Source: JBCBGF01 sp038526915 (GTDB lineage Bacteria > Pseudomonadota > Alphaproteobacteria > Rhodobacterales > Rhodobacteraceae). From it: a stretch of DNA of 64,000 nucleotides. This document shows positions 1-9,145 of this stretch, in pieces (the stretch's first letter is position 1; the number at the start of each line of letters is the position of its first letter). The translations under genes were made by a program, and so were the position numbers. A model generated the notes under the pieces. It ran no database searches. It had not been told where the DNA came from and saw only the letters and a program-made list of their open reading frames with translations. The stretch covers positions 163,334 to 227,333 of the forward strand of contig JBCBGF010000005.1 in the NCBI GenBank assembly GCA_038526915.1. Reading direction: 5' to 3'.

Positions 1-98
1 AGACGGGCCGCGGTCAGACCGAAAATAGGTTGCCAATCCATAACTGAAAACTGCCCCGCGCGCTGCCCCCAACGGCGCGTCAATGGGAGAGGTCTGCC

Positions 99-3000
99 AT
101 GAACACTACCCCCACTTATTTCGACCCCGCCGATGCCGATACACCCGCCGGGATGACCCCTGAACTGGCGCTTGGCGCAATCACGGATGTGCCCGCCTCC
201 GGATCGGGCTTAGCCGGCGCGGTCTTTGTCCCCGGCACCAAGATCTGGAATACCGAGATGGCCCGCGAGGCCGCGGAGGCAGCACCGGATCTGCAATTCG
301 TGGCGTCGGAAGTCTTCTACGGCGGTCGGAAAAGCGACACGACCGTGGCCGAGTTCCTGGGTGATGACGCGGCCTCCCTCGACGGCGACGGCGACGCATT
401 TGAAATGGGGCCCTCCGCGGTGACGCTGAAAGGCTACGTTTTCATCCCCGCGGGCGTTCATGAAATCAAGGCCGTCTCCGACGACGGATTTGCCCTGAAG
501 CTCGGCGGCGTAGACTTCTCAGAGTTTGAAGGCACGCGTGCGACCGAAGCCACAGCCCGCGTCGCGGAGTTCGAAGGCGGCCTCTATGAGGTAGACCTCG
601 TTTACTTCGATGCCGGCGGCGGGATGTCCCTTTCGATCGAAATCGACGGCCTGCCCGTGGATCAAAGCGCCTATTATCAATCGGTTGACGACTTCCAAAA
701 CCCGCCCGCCGATGTGCCCCTGGTGCCCGTCGCAGACTATCACCCGTCATACTTCCTCGGCGAAGAGGCGCTGGAAACGCCTGTGACCCAAGCCGCCACT
801 GAAGGCGCGGATCAGATCACCGGCAATGGCGCCGATGACACGATTGATGGCCTGGGCGGCGACGACCACCTCCTTGGCGGTTTCGGCGATGACGTCCTGA
901 TGGGCGGCGATGGCGATGACGTCATGGATGGCGGTTTCGGATCAGACTACCTCAATGGCGGCGACGGCAACGACACGCTCATTGCGCGCTCGGATGCGGG
1001 CGAACAGCGGATCGGCCAGTTGGCGATTGGCAAGCCAACCCGCGATGACCCTGATGGCGAAGTCGATGACGACCTGCAAAAGCTCAAGGCCTATGCCGAT
1101 CAACCGCTCCATGGCGATGACTTCCTGATTGGCGGCGCGGGCAAGGATACCTTCCTGATCGCCCCCCAGCTGAACGCCAAGCTCGACATCATCCAAAAGC
1201 ACGTTCAGGCCGATGGCAGCATCAACTGGGCCGGTGTCGCGGGCGAGAATGACGAACTGCACGATCACTGGACCGACGCGATGGGGATCGACATCATCGG
1301 CGACTACAACGCTGCCGAAGACAGCATCGCGGTGATCGGCCACACGGCGAATGTCTATGTCGAGCACAAGGACGTCATGGGCGACGATGCGCTCGAAAGC
1401 ATTATCACCGTCATCTCGAAACAGCACGGTAACGGCGGGGCGCATGACAATGACCTGCTCGGTCAGGTGATCGTGCATGGCGACCTGGTGAACGTCGAGG
1501 ACATCCAGACCGACGACATGGTCACCTACGGTGTGGTCGAAGGCTATGATGACATTGCCCTCGCGCTCGACCCCGATGGCGACAGCAAGACCACCACCAT
1601 CGATGGCGTGACCTACAAGGGCTATGACACGCGCGAGCCGTCAACGATGGAAGGCATGTCGCATCACGGACCGGGCACGAATGTGCTGGGCGCGGTCACT
1701 GGTGATCCCTTCGGAGCGTTCGAGAACCCAAACTTTGACGAGTCGATGCTCGTCAGCCCCAGCGATGACGAAAGCTATGAAGAAACCCGCGCGCCTTTTG
1801 AGCAGCTGGGCACCACGGATGTGGCCGGCCAAACGATCAGTGGCACGAACGGGGCAGACACATTGGCCCCTGACACGCCAGCGGACCCTGCTGGTCTGCC
1901 AGGTGCGCTTGGCTATTGGAGCTTTGCGAACGGCGTCGACGGCGCTTACGCCGATGAGCGGGGTGAAGGACCGACGGTAAAGGCTTATACCCTCTACGAA
2001 AACCAAGCGATCTTGCGCACCGATGGCGATGTCACCGGCCCCAACGGTGGCGGGCTGGAGTTCAATGGCGAAGATCAGTTCGCCTATCTCGCGCACGATC
2101 CGTCCATGTCGGTAACCCAAGGCACGATTGCCATGTGGGTGCGGCCCGACGATCTGAGCGATTTCAGCATGATCGTCTCGAAGGACACCAAGAACACCGG
2201 CGAAGGCGGACACTTCCGTCTGGGCCACACCGATGACGGCGGCCTGTTCATGCGCTTTGCCCCCGGCGACGGCACATCGAACAAAAGCTGGGAGACCGGC
2301 GCGAACATCCTGACCGAAGGCGAATGGAGCCACCTGGCCGTGTCCTTCACCGAGGACGGGATCACCGTCTATGTCGATGGCACCCCGATCCCCGATGGCG
2401 ACTGGACTGCGAAGGTTGGTGACATCGCGACACCCGGCGACCACACCTACGCTTACCTGATGCAGAATGAGGAGCCGTGGGTCTTTGGCGCCGACCAACA
2501 CAGAACCGAACTCAATGACACCGCCCAGGAATTTGCGCTTGATGACGAAGACCTGCGTCACGCCTTTGACGGTGCGGTCGCAGATTTCGGCCTCTGGGGC
2601 GGGTTCACAGCCGATGACGCCCTCAACCAAACCCAGATCAATGATCTGATCGACAATGGCCCTGGCGCCGCGCTCACCAACCCCTCGGGCCAACAGCCGA
2701 TGCTGGCCGGCGACGATATGATCGAAGGCATGGGCGGCGATGACGACATCGACGGCGGTGCGGGCGATGACATGCTCGACGGCGGGGCCGGCAACGACAC
2801 GATCCACGGCGGCTATGGCAACGACCACCTGAAAGGCGGCACCGGCAATGACACGCTGGATGGCGGTCGCGGCAGTGACCTTTTGGAAGGCGGCGACGGC
2901 GACGATACGTTGCTCAGCCGCTCGGATGCCGGGGAACAGAAGATCGGGCAGATCCTGGTGGACGAGATCTCGCGCGATTTCCCGGACCCCTCGGTCGACA

Positions 3001-4745
3001 ACACCCACTACAAACTGGCCGACTGGGTCGATCAGGAGCTTGAGGCCGATGACGTGCTCATCGGCGGCGACGGCGCCGACCACTTCAAGTTCGAAGCGCT
3101 GATCAACGGCAAGAAGGATATCCTGAACGAACACGTGATGGATAACCGGATGATCCATTGGCACGGGGTCGCGGGCGAAAACGCGCGACTGCATGACCAC
3201 TGGGTCGATGCCTTCGGGATCGACGTTATCGCGGACTTCGACAAGTCCGAAGGCGACACGATTTCGGTCTTTGGCCACACCACGCAGGTCAACGTGACCT
3301 ATGACACCATCGACACCGATGGCGATGGCTACGCCGATGAAGCCGTATCGATCATTCAGGCCTATTCGCAACAGGGCAATGGCGGCGCACACGATGAAGA
3401 CCTGGTCGGTCTGATCGTGGTCCATGGCGACAAGGTCGAACAGGACGACGTCGCCATAGATCCGGGCGTGCATTACGGCATCGTCGACACCATCGACCAG
3501 ATCCAGGAAGCGGTCGCCCCCACGGGTGAAACCAAGTGGAACGACGTCGACGGCGAGATGGTGCTGGGCAACGACACGCGCGACATGGATGGCGATCCGG
3601 TTGGGTCGGACCCGCAGTCCTATTCCGCCAATCAGTGGCTGAAGGATGGCCTGATCGAGTTCGACAGCGCCCTGCCCGACGGTCTGGACGCACCAAGTGT
3701 GCTGCTCTCACACCAAGGCGGGACGTTTGGCGACAACAATCCGCCCATCGAACTGCCGCACACCGCGAACCAAGCCGTGACCGAAGGGACCTGGGCCTTC
3801 AACTTCTCGGCCGCGAACCCGGCCAGTGGCGAAAACCAGGCGCTCTTTTCCAAGGATCACTCGGGCTTCAAGGATGGCGGTCACCTGACCTTTTTCCTTA
3901 ACAGCCAGGGTGTTCTCAAGGCGCGGTTCCAAAGCGAGGATGACCAGCACTACCTTTATGACTGGGGCATCAAGATCCAGCCCGATGATGCCCATCACCT
4001 GGCCTTTACCTTCGATGAGGATCAGATCGCCCTTTATCTGGACGGCCAGTTGATCGACACCGAAACCGGATTTGCCGATGGCATGAGCGGGAATGAAGAA
4101 GACCTCGTCCTTGGTGCATCGACCCGGATCCGCCAGGGCGATGACGACAACCTTCAGTGGCAGTTCGATGGCACGATCGACAATCTGTTGCTGCTCGATC
4201 GTCCGTTGGAAGACGTCGAGGTTCTGTTCCTGGCGGAAGGCGGGGGATCAATGGATGCGCTGAACGCGCTCTATGTCGACACCCCCCAAGCCGACCCGGA
4301 GCCCGAAGATCCGGTCGCAGAAGAGCCGGCACCAGAGGAACCTGTCGCCGAAGAACCAACACCGCCGGAAGAGCCCGAACAGCCGGAGGAGCCAGTCGCG
4401 GAAGAGCCCGAGGCACCGGAAGAACCGGAGCAGCCTGAGGAGCCGGAGCAACCCGAAGAACCGGTTGCAGAGGACCCAGAGCCTGAGCCTGAGCCCGAAC
4501 CCGAACCCGAACCCGAACCCGAAGAAGAGGGTATTGCGGCTGTAATCAGCCGCATCATCAATATCCTCAAGTCACTGTTCAGCTTCGGCGGAGGCGACGA
4601 TGAGCCGGCCAACCTGCAAGCCGTCAATGACGAGCTTGACGAGATCGAGACGCTACTGACCGATCTGTTGCCAGACACCGGGTCCGCCGATGATGCCGAC
4701 ATCCCCGATGAGGAAGACGACACCGATATGGACATGGCCGCCTAG
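99..4745 (+). CDS. Large secreted RTX calcium-binding protein with PA14-like and LamG domains
   Basis: A 1548-residue, strongly acidic protein with no N-terminal signal peptide, as expected for type I secretion. Domains in order: a PA14-like beta domain (about residues 35-195, with IPAGVHEIKAVSDDGFALKL); glycine/aspartate RTX nonapeptides (237-294); a module of about 215 residues (295-510); a LamG/concanavalin-like domain (about 603-850); a second RTX block (868-938); a second copy of the module (939-1165); a second LamG domain (about 1185-1390); a Glu/Pro-rich stretch; and an acidic tail with a short amphipathic helix near residue 1490. The ATG follows GGAGAGG. By family, RTX repeats bind calcium outside the cell, and PA14 and LamG domains usually bind glycans or surfaces, so adhesion or matrix function is an inference. 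No protease or lipase active site was recognised, and no T1SS genes lie in the window. Confidence 0.9.
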   Translation: MNTTPTYFDPADADTPAGMTPELALGAITDVPASGSGLAGAVFVPGTKIWNTEMAREAAEAAPDLQFVASEVFYGGRKSDTTVAEFLGDDAASLDGDGDAFEMGPSAVTLKGYVFIPAGVHEIKAVSDDGFALKLGGVDFSEFEGTRATEATARVAEFEGGLYEVDLVYFDAGGGMSLSIEIDGLPVDQSAYYQSVDDFQNPPADVPLVPVADYHPSYFLGEEALETPVTQAATEGADQITGNGADDTIDGLGGDDHLLGGFGDDVLMGGDGDDVMDGGFGSDYLNGGDGNDTLIARSDAGEQRIGQLAIGKPTRDDPDGEVDDDLQKLKAYADQPLHGDDFLIGGAGKDTFLIAPQLNAKLDIIQKHVQADGSINWAGVAGENDELHDHWTDAMGIDIIGDYNAAEDSIAVIGHTANVYVEHKDVMGDDALESIITVISKQHGNGGAHDNDLLGQVIVHGDLVNVEDIQTDDMVTYGVVEGYDDIALALDPDGDSKTTTIDGVTYKGYDTREPSTMEGMSHHGPGTNVLGAVTGDPFGAFENPNFDESMLVSPSDDESYEETRAPFEQLGTTDVAGQTISGTNGADTLAPDTPADPAGLPGALGYWSFANGVDGAYADERGEGPTVKAYTLYENQAILRTDGDVTGPNGGGLEFNGEDQFAYLAHDPSMSVTQGTIAMWVRPDDLSDFSMIVSKDTKNTGEGGHFRLGHTDDGGLFMRFAPGDGTSNKSWETGANILTEGEWSHLAVSFTEDGITVYVDGTPIPDGDWTAKVGDIATPGDHTYAYLMQNEEPWVFGADQHRTELNDTAQEFALDDEDLRHAFDGAVADFGLWGGFTADDALNQTQINDLIDNGPGAALTNPSGQQPMLAGDDMIEGMGGDDDIDGGAGDDMLDGGAGNDTIHGGYGNDHLKGGTGNDTLDGGRGSDLLEGGDGDDTLLSRSDAGEQKIGQILVDEISRDFPDPSVDNTHYKLADWVDQELEADDVLIGGDGADHFKFEALINGKKDILNEHVMDNRMIHWHGVAGENARLHDHWVDAFGIDVIADFDKSEGDTISVFGHTTQVNVTYDTIDTDGDGYADEAVSIIQAYSQQGNGGAHDEDLVGLIVVHGDKVEQDDVAIDPGVHYGIVDTIDQIQEAVAPTGETKWNDVDGEMVLGNDTRDMDGDPVGSDPQSYSANQWLKDGLIEFDSALPDGLDAPSVLLSHQGGTFGDNNPPIELPHTANQAVTEGTWAFNFSAANPASGENQALFSKDHSGFKDGGHLTFFLNSQGVLKARFQSEDDQHYLYDWGIKIQPDDAHHLAFTFDEDQIALYLDGQLIDTETGFADGMSGNEEDLVLGASTRIRQGDDDNLQWQFDGTIDNLLLLDRPLEDVEVLFLAEGGGSMDALNALYVDTPQADPEPEDPVAEEPAPEEPVAEEPTPPEEPEQPEEPVAEEPEAPEEPEQPEEPEQPEEPVAEDPEPEPEPEPEPEPEPEEEGIAAVISRIINILKSLFSFGGGDDEPANLQAVNDELDEIETLLTDLLPDTGSADDADIPDEEDDTDMDMAA
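807..980 (+). repeat. First RTX nonapeptide array
   Basis: It encodes tandem GGxGxDxxx-type nonapeptides (for example GGFGDDVLMGGDGDDVMDGG), residues 237-294 of the RTX protein. Such repeats form a calcium-loaded parallel beta-roll after secretion. Confidence 0.85.
2700..2912 (+). repeat. Second RTX nonapeptide array
   Basis: It encodes residues 868-938, with repeats such as GGAGDDMLDGGAGNDTIHGG. It is longer and more regular than the first array. Like the first, it comes directly before a copy of the approximately 215-residue module that opens with RSDAGEQ. Confidence 0.85.
4475..4523 (+). repeat. Hexanucleotide tandem repeat coding for Pro-Glu
   Basis: Consecutive CCTGAG/CCCGAA hexamers encode a run of Pro-Glu pairs in the C-terminal linker of the RTX protein. 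A looser EEPVAEEP-type repeat precedes it from about 4300. Slippage in these hexamers would change linker length without a frameshift. Confidence 0.8.
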
Positions 4746-4775
4746 GCCAAAACCGCACCATACGGTCAAGCCATT

Positions 4776-4808
4776 GCACCGCGCCTGTCCAGGGCGCGGT
4801 GCCTTTGC
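4776..4808 (+). terminator. Intrinsic terminator of the RTX gene
   Basis: A perfect 10-bp stem (GCACCGCGCC with GGCGCGGTGC) around a 7-nt loop is followed by CTTTGC. It lies 30 bases past the RTX stop and just before the stop of the convergent FkbM gene. The T-tract is short, so efficiency is uncertain. Confidence 0.6.
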
Positions 4809-4816
4809 ATTCGGCC

Positions 4817-5530
4817 TCAGGCCCGACGCATCCCCATCGCTTTGAAAACATCTGCCACGTCGAGCGCCGGAAAGTCCGGCGACAGTGCGATCATCTCACG
4901 CATATGCATGAAACAGCGATATCCCGCATCGCGGAAATAGCGTTTCACCGGGCCCTTGTTCGCGCGGTCGTTGACTTCGACAATTGCGACCCAGGGCTTC
5001 AGCCGGTCCAACGTAAGTCCGGCCAAAACCGGGATCTCATGCCCTTCGGTATCGATCACCAGGACATGCGTCTCGGTCACCCCAGCGCCCTCCAAGATAT
5101 CATCCAGAGGCTGGACCGGCACGGTTTCAGTCCGAATATGAGCATCGGCGTCGGCATGTTCCTTGGCCAAGGCCTCAACCAACTGCCCCCGATTAAACGA
5201 AGCGCACCCCTGCGCGTTCGCGCGGTAGAGGTGTTCATGCGCTTCGTCGAGGTAATGCAGCTCCATCTGGGACGCGTGCTCTGACGCGCCGATTTTCAGT
5301 GTCTGAACAGCGGGGCGGTCTTTGTGCAGCGCCTCCAGGCGGCGGAAATACACCGGGTTCGGCTCAAGCAGCAGCCCGCGCCAGCCCCTCTCGCTCAGGT
5401 AAGGATACAGCGGATCAGCGATCTGCCCGTCATTCGCACCCACCTGCACGCAATGCACGTCGCCACCCCGAACAGCATCGACGATGTCGAGCGGTAGGCG
5501 CAGCAAAAACCGCTTGAGTACCCGCTCCAT
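4817..5530 (-). CDS. FkbM-family SAM-dependent methyltransferase
   Basis: 237 residues with the FkbM fold. An N-terminal VHCVQVGANDGQIADPL stands for SAM-binding motif I, followed by LLLEPNP, and a late VLVIDTEGHEIPVLAGL block is typical of the family. FkbM enzymes methylate hydroxyls on sugars or polyketides; the substrate cannot be read here. It is the last gene of a minus-strand run and lies 18 bases after the SLC13 permease. It converges on the RTX gene, with the RTX terminator between them. Function in glycan or metabolite O-methylation is inferred from family only. Confidence 0.85.
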   Translation of the reverse strand: MERVLKRFLLRLPLDIVDAVRGGDVHCVQVGANDGQIADPLYPYLSERGWRGLLLEPNPVYFRRLEALHKDRPAVQTLKIGASEHASQMELHYLDEAHEHLYRANAQGCASFNRGQLVEALAKEHADADAHIRTETVPVQPLDDILEGAGVTETHVLVIDTEGHEIPVLAGLTLDRLKPWVAIVEVNDRANKGPVKRYFRDAGYRCFMHMREMIALSPDFPALDVADVFKAMGMRRA

Positions 5531-5548
5531 ATGCCCCCGTTGATTGTG

Positions 5549-7327
5549 TCAGAGTGGCCAAATCAGCGGGATCAGCGCCGAGGCCAGAATGCCTATGCTG
5601 AGGTTTAGCGGAATACCCACCTTCATGAAATCAGTAAACTTGTACCCGCCGGGACCATAGACCAGCATATTGGTTTGATAGCCAATGGGCGTCGCAAAAC
5701 TCGCTGACGCGGCGACCATGACGGCCACTACCAGAGGGCGCGGATCGATGCCCAGCGCTGTCGCGAGACCGATGGCAATGGGTGTGACCACTACGGCAAC
5801 GGCGTTGTTTGACACAAGCTCGGTCAAAACCGAGGTCAGCAGATAGATGGCCCAGATGATCAGGAACGGTGGCAAGGCGGTCAGGGCGGGGGCAATCGCT
5901 TCGACAATCAGGGCTACAGCGCCGCTCGCTTCCAGGGCTGCACCGACCGCGAGCATCGCAAAGATCAAAGACAGCAAACGCCCGTCAACGAAACTGAACG
6001 CCTCATCGGCGTCAATGCAGCGTGTGATCAACACCACCGCGACCGCGAGAACCGCCAGCGCCAAGATCGGCGCGACGTTCAGAGCGGCGAGGATCACGAT
6101 CCCAAGGAGCGCCGCGATCGCGATGGGAACATGGCGCCGCCGATAGGCCCGCGCCGAAGGTTGGGCCACATCGACCAGATCCATATCCTGGGCCAGCCGC
6201 CGAATATCCTCTGGCGCACCTTCCAGAAGCAGCGTGTCCCCGACCCTGACGATCAGATCGTCCAGTTGCCGCCCGATATTCTGGTTACTGCGATGCACGG
6301 CCAGCGGATAAACGCCATACCGACGGCGCAGGCGCATCGATCCAAGCGATCGCCCAACCATCTTTGCCCCCGGCGAGATCAGGACTTCGACCGTCGTGGT
6401 CTGCACCTGGCTCAGCTTTTCGACCATCCGCAGGGCTTTGTTCTGCTGCAGGCCCAAAAGCTCGGTCATCGCCGTCCTTAGGACCACGCGGTCACCGGGT
6501 TCCAGCATCACCCCATCGAGGTTCCGGCGCAGCGAGGCATCCCCGCGCAACACATCGATCAGGCGCACACCGTCCCTGCGAAAGAGGTCGATCTTGGTGA
6601 CCTCTTCCCCGATCAGCGGGCTGTCTTCAGGGATTGCAACCTCGGTAAAGAACTTCATCTTCGACCGGCCCGACAGAAGATCGGCCATGCTATCACGCTC
6701 GGGCAAAAGCTTCGGCCCGATAAAGCGCAGATAGATCATCCCCCAGGCGACCAGCACCACCGCCAGCGGCGTCACCTCAAAGATCGAAAACGCTTCCAAA
6801 CCATTGGCACGGGCCACACCATCCACAAGCAAGTTGGTCGACGTCCCGATCAGGGTAAGCGTCCCCCCAAGGATCGCGGCATAGCTGAGCGGGATCAGAA
6901 GCTTCGACGCAGGCCGTCCAAGGCGGCGCGCCAGCTGGACAAAGACCGGGATCATTACCACCACCACGGGCGTGTTCGACACGATGGCCGAGGCGATCAC
7001 GACAAAGCCCATCAAGGCGCCGATTGCCAGGATGGGCCGGGTTTCCACCTGCGCCTCGGCTTTGGCTGTGAACCAGGCCAAGGCGCCGGTTCGCACCAGC
7101 GCCCCCATGACGATGAACATCGCCGCAATCGTCCAGGGAGCAGGGTTTGAGAGGACATCAAGAGCCGCGTCATAGGGCAGAACGCCCAGCGCCAGCATCG
7201 CGGCCGCGCCGCCAATCGCGATGACTTCGGCCGGGTAGCGCTCGCGCACGAACATCACAAACATCAGCGCCACCACGCCAAGCGTCACGAAGGCACCGGT
7301 CATCGGTCCGAATGAAATCAATGTCAT
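5549..7327 (-). CDS. SLC13-family sodium/anion permease with two TrkA-C domains
   Basis: 592 residues. An N-terminal hydrophobic half (about residues 1-205) and a C-terminal hydrophobic half (about 400-592) flank a soluble middle containing two RCK_C/TrkA_C domains (near 215-300 and 300-385, for example GDRVVLRTAM and VGDTLLLEGAP). This arrangement is typical of the SLC13 (DASS) branch of citrate, dicarboxylate and sulfate carriers with regulatory TrkA_C inserts. The substrate is unknown. The motif LVSNNAVAVVVTPIAIGLA matches the SNT-type signature of the second half. It follows the DMT gene by 21 bases and precedes FkbM by 18, so co-transcription is likely. Confidence 0.88.
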   Translation of the reverse strand: MTLISFGPMTGAFVTLGVVALMFVMFVRERYPAEVIAIGGAAAMLALGVLPYDAALDVLSNPAPWTIAAMFIVMGALVRTGALAWFTAKAEAQVETRPILAIGALMGFVVIASAIVSNTPVVVVMIPVFVQLARRLGRPASKLLIPLSYAAILGGTLTLIGTSTNLLVDGVARANGLEAFSIFEVTPLAVVLVAWGMIYLRFIGPKLLPERDSMADLLSGRSKMKFFTEVAIPEDSPLIGEEVTKIDLFRRDGVRLIDVLRGDASLRRNLDGVMLEPGDRVVLRTAMTELLGLQQNKALRMVEKLSQVQTTTVEVLISPGAKMVGRSLGSMRLRRRYGVYPLAVHRSNQNIGRQLDDLIVRVGDTLLLEGAPEDIRRLAQDMDLVDVAQPSARAYRRRHVPIAIAALLGIVILAALNVAPILALAVLAVAVVLITRCIDADEAFSFVDGRLLSLIFAMLAVGAALEASGAVALIVEAIAPALTALPPFLIIWAIYLLTSVLTELVSNNAVAVVVTPIAIGLATALGIDPRPLVVAVMVAASASFATPIGYQTNMLVYGPGGYKFTDFMKVGIPLNLSIGILASALIPLIWPL

Positions 7328-7348
7328 AGACGTATCGTCTTGCCCAGA

Positions 7349-8281
7349 TCAGGGGGCATCATCGCCGGTCGCGCCAGACACAGCAAGCGCCGGCTTTTGC
7401 CGGGGCTGAACCAGAAACATTCCCACAAACATCAGGGCCATTGCCGCCCAAATCCATCCCGAATAGCGCTCGCCCAGAAAGAGCATGGCCCAAACCACGC
7501 CAAATCCCGTGACAAGATAGCTGACCTGCACCGCAAACACCGGGCCCGCACGCCCCACCATCCAGACATAGCCGGTATAGGCACAGGCATGCAGAAGCGC
7601 CGCGGTGATTAGCGCCAGATCGGGGGCCCCCCAGGGTGGCCGGGGATCAATGAACTGCCCCGTGATGATGGCGAACGGCAAGACAATCACGGCACCGACG
7701 ATCGAGGCCCCGCAGAGGACTTGCACAGGATCAAGGCCAGCCGTACCCCACTTTGCGACGTAATTCCCCTCAAACGCATAAAACAGCGGGGCAATCAGGG
7801 CGAGCGGGACAAAGACGATCATCGCGCGATCGGGCAAGCTGGCGTCCGGCAGGACAATCGTCAGAACGCCTATGAGGCCGAAGACCAAGCCAATGAGGCG
7901 CTTGGCGCTGAAATGATCCGTCGCCAGCATCAAGGCGACGGGGAATGCAAAGAGCGGGACCATTGACAGCAGGATCGATACGAGGCCTGCGGGCAGATGC
8001 CGGATAGCCTCATAAGAGGCCGAGTTCGGCAGAACAGTCCCGATCAGGGCGATGACGATGTAGACGCGCAGATGTTCGCGGCCAAAGGGCAACGAATTAC
8101 CGCGCAGTGTGTTCACAACGGTCAGGAAAATCGCACCGATGCAAAGCTGCCAGAACACCAGACCCAGCGGCTGATACCCGCCGCTGACCGCCACTTTCGA
8201 CAGCGGCTGCGTCGCCCCCCACATCGCCCCGAATAGAGCAAGGCAGCCCACCAGAAAAACAAGCTCACGCGCGCCCGTCAT
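7349..8281 (-). CDS. DMT (EamA) family membrane transporter
   Basis: 310 residues made of about ten hydrophobic segments arranged as two EamA repeats, the usual length and design of drug/metabolite exporters. The N-terminus (FGAMWGATQPLSKVAV) matches the start of the EamA repeat. Its ATG overlaps the stop of the upstream ymdB-type gene as ATGA, which suggests translational coupling. The substrate is not predictable; homologues export amino acids, purines or other small metabolites. Confidence 0.88.
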   Translation of the reverse strand: MTGARELVFLVGCLALFGAMWGATQPLSKVAVSGGYQPLGLVFWQLCIGAIFLTVVNTLRGNSLPFGREHLRVYIVIALIGTVLPNSASYEAIRHLPAGLVSILLSMVPLFAFPVALMLATDHFSAKRLIGLVFGLIGVLTIVLPDASLPDRAMIVFVPLALIAPLFYAFEGNYVAKWGTAGLDPVQVLCGASIVGAVIVLPFAIITGQFIDPRPPWGAPDLALITAALLHACAYTGYVWMVGRAGPVFAVQVSYLVTGFGVVWAMLFLGERYSGWIWAAMALMFVGMFLVQPRQKPALAVSGATGDDAP

Positions 8282-9090
8282 GGTGCCGCGGATGGCAACA
8301 GCCCGCCCTGACGGATCGCAACCGCACGGGTGGCGGCGCCTGTGGCATCGTCGGTCTCGACATAGAAGCCCGCAACCGTGCCTTCACCGCTGGCGGGCTG
8401 GAACCGCCCTTTGGGCATACCCGTCACGAACCGGCGCATCGGTTCGTCCTTTTCCATGCCGATGACCGAATTGTAGTCACCGCACATGCCCGCATCTGTC
8501 AGATAGGCCGTACCACCGGGCAGGATCATCGCATCAGCGGTTGGCACATGGGTGTGGCTGCCCACAACCAGGCTGGCCCGACCATCGCAAAAGTGGCCCA
8601 TCGCCATCTTCTCCGACGTCGCTTCGCAATGCATATCGATCATGGTCGCTTGCACTTGGCCTCCGCGCGGGAAGGCTTTCAACACGGCCTCGATGGCCGA
8701 GAACGGATCATCGAACGGGCGCTTCATGAAGACCTGTCCCAGCACCTGCGCCACCAGAACACGCCGCCCACCGGGGGCCTCGAACACCCGCGCGCCTTTG
8801 CCCGGGGCCTCCTTGGCGAAGTTGATTGGGCGCAGGATGCGCGGCTCGGCGGCAATTGCCTGCACCATATCCTTTTGGTCAAAGGCGTGGTCACCCAGGG
8901 TGACAACATCGGCCCCGGCCTCAAACAGCGCCTTGGCATGCGCCCCGGACAGGCCATGACCGGACGTTGCGTTCTCGCCATTTACGACCACGAAATCCAA
9001 AGCCCAATCCGCGCGCATACGCGGCAGATGCGCGGCCACTGCGGCGCGTCCGGACCGCCCGACGACATCTCCAAGATAGAGTATCTTCAT
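8278..9090 (-). CDS. YmdB-type metallophosphoesterase (TIGR00282 family)
   Basis: 270 residues from the ATG at 9090, where family homologues begin with MKILYLGDVVGRSGR; the frame stays open upstream, but that extension looks non-coding. Metal-binding motifs are all present: GDVVGR, NGENATSGHG, LGDHAFDQKD, DMHCEAT and GSHTHVPTAD. Bacillus YmdB is a 2',3'-cyclic nucleotide phosphodiesterase affecting biofilm and RNA turnover; the alphaproteobacterial role is not established. It lies downstream of 5-FCL, a pairing that recurs in alphaproteobacteria, and overlaps the DMT gene by four bases. Confidence 0.9.
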   Translation of the reverse strand: MKILYLGDVVGRSGRAAVAAHLPRMRADWALDFVVVNGENATSGHGLSGAHAKALFEAGADVVTLGDHAFDQKDMVQAIAAEPRILRPINFAKEAPGKGARVFEAPGGRRVLVAQVLGQVFMKRPFDDPFSAIEAVLKAFPRGGQVQATMIDMHCEATSEKMAMGHFCDGRASLVVGSHTHVPTADAMILPGGTAYLTDAGMCGDYNSVIGMEKDEPMRRFVTGMPKGRFQPASGEGTVAGFYVETDDATGAATRAVAIRQGGLLPSAAP

Positions 9091-9145
9091 GGGAGCCAGC
9101 CCTAGGGCGCGCTGGCGATAAGAGCAAGCAGCAACACGAAAACGG

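Noticed and set aside
1641..3473. 610-codon minus-strand open frame opposite the RTX gene
   Set aside because: Its repeats (AGAAFQ, VVA) are the complement of the RTX Gly-Asp codons. The sense frame has clear domains.
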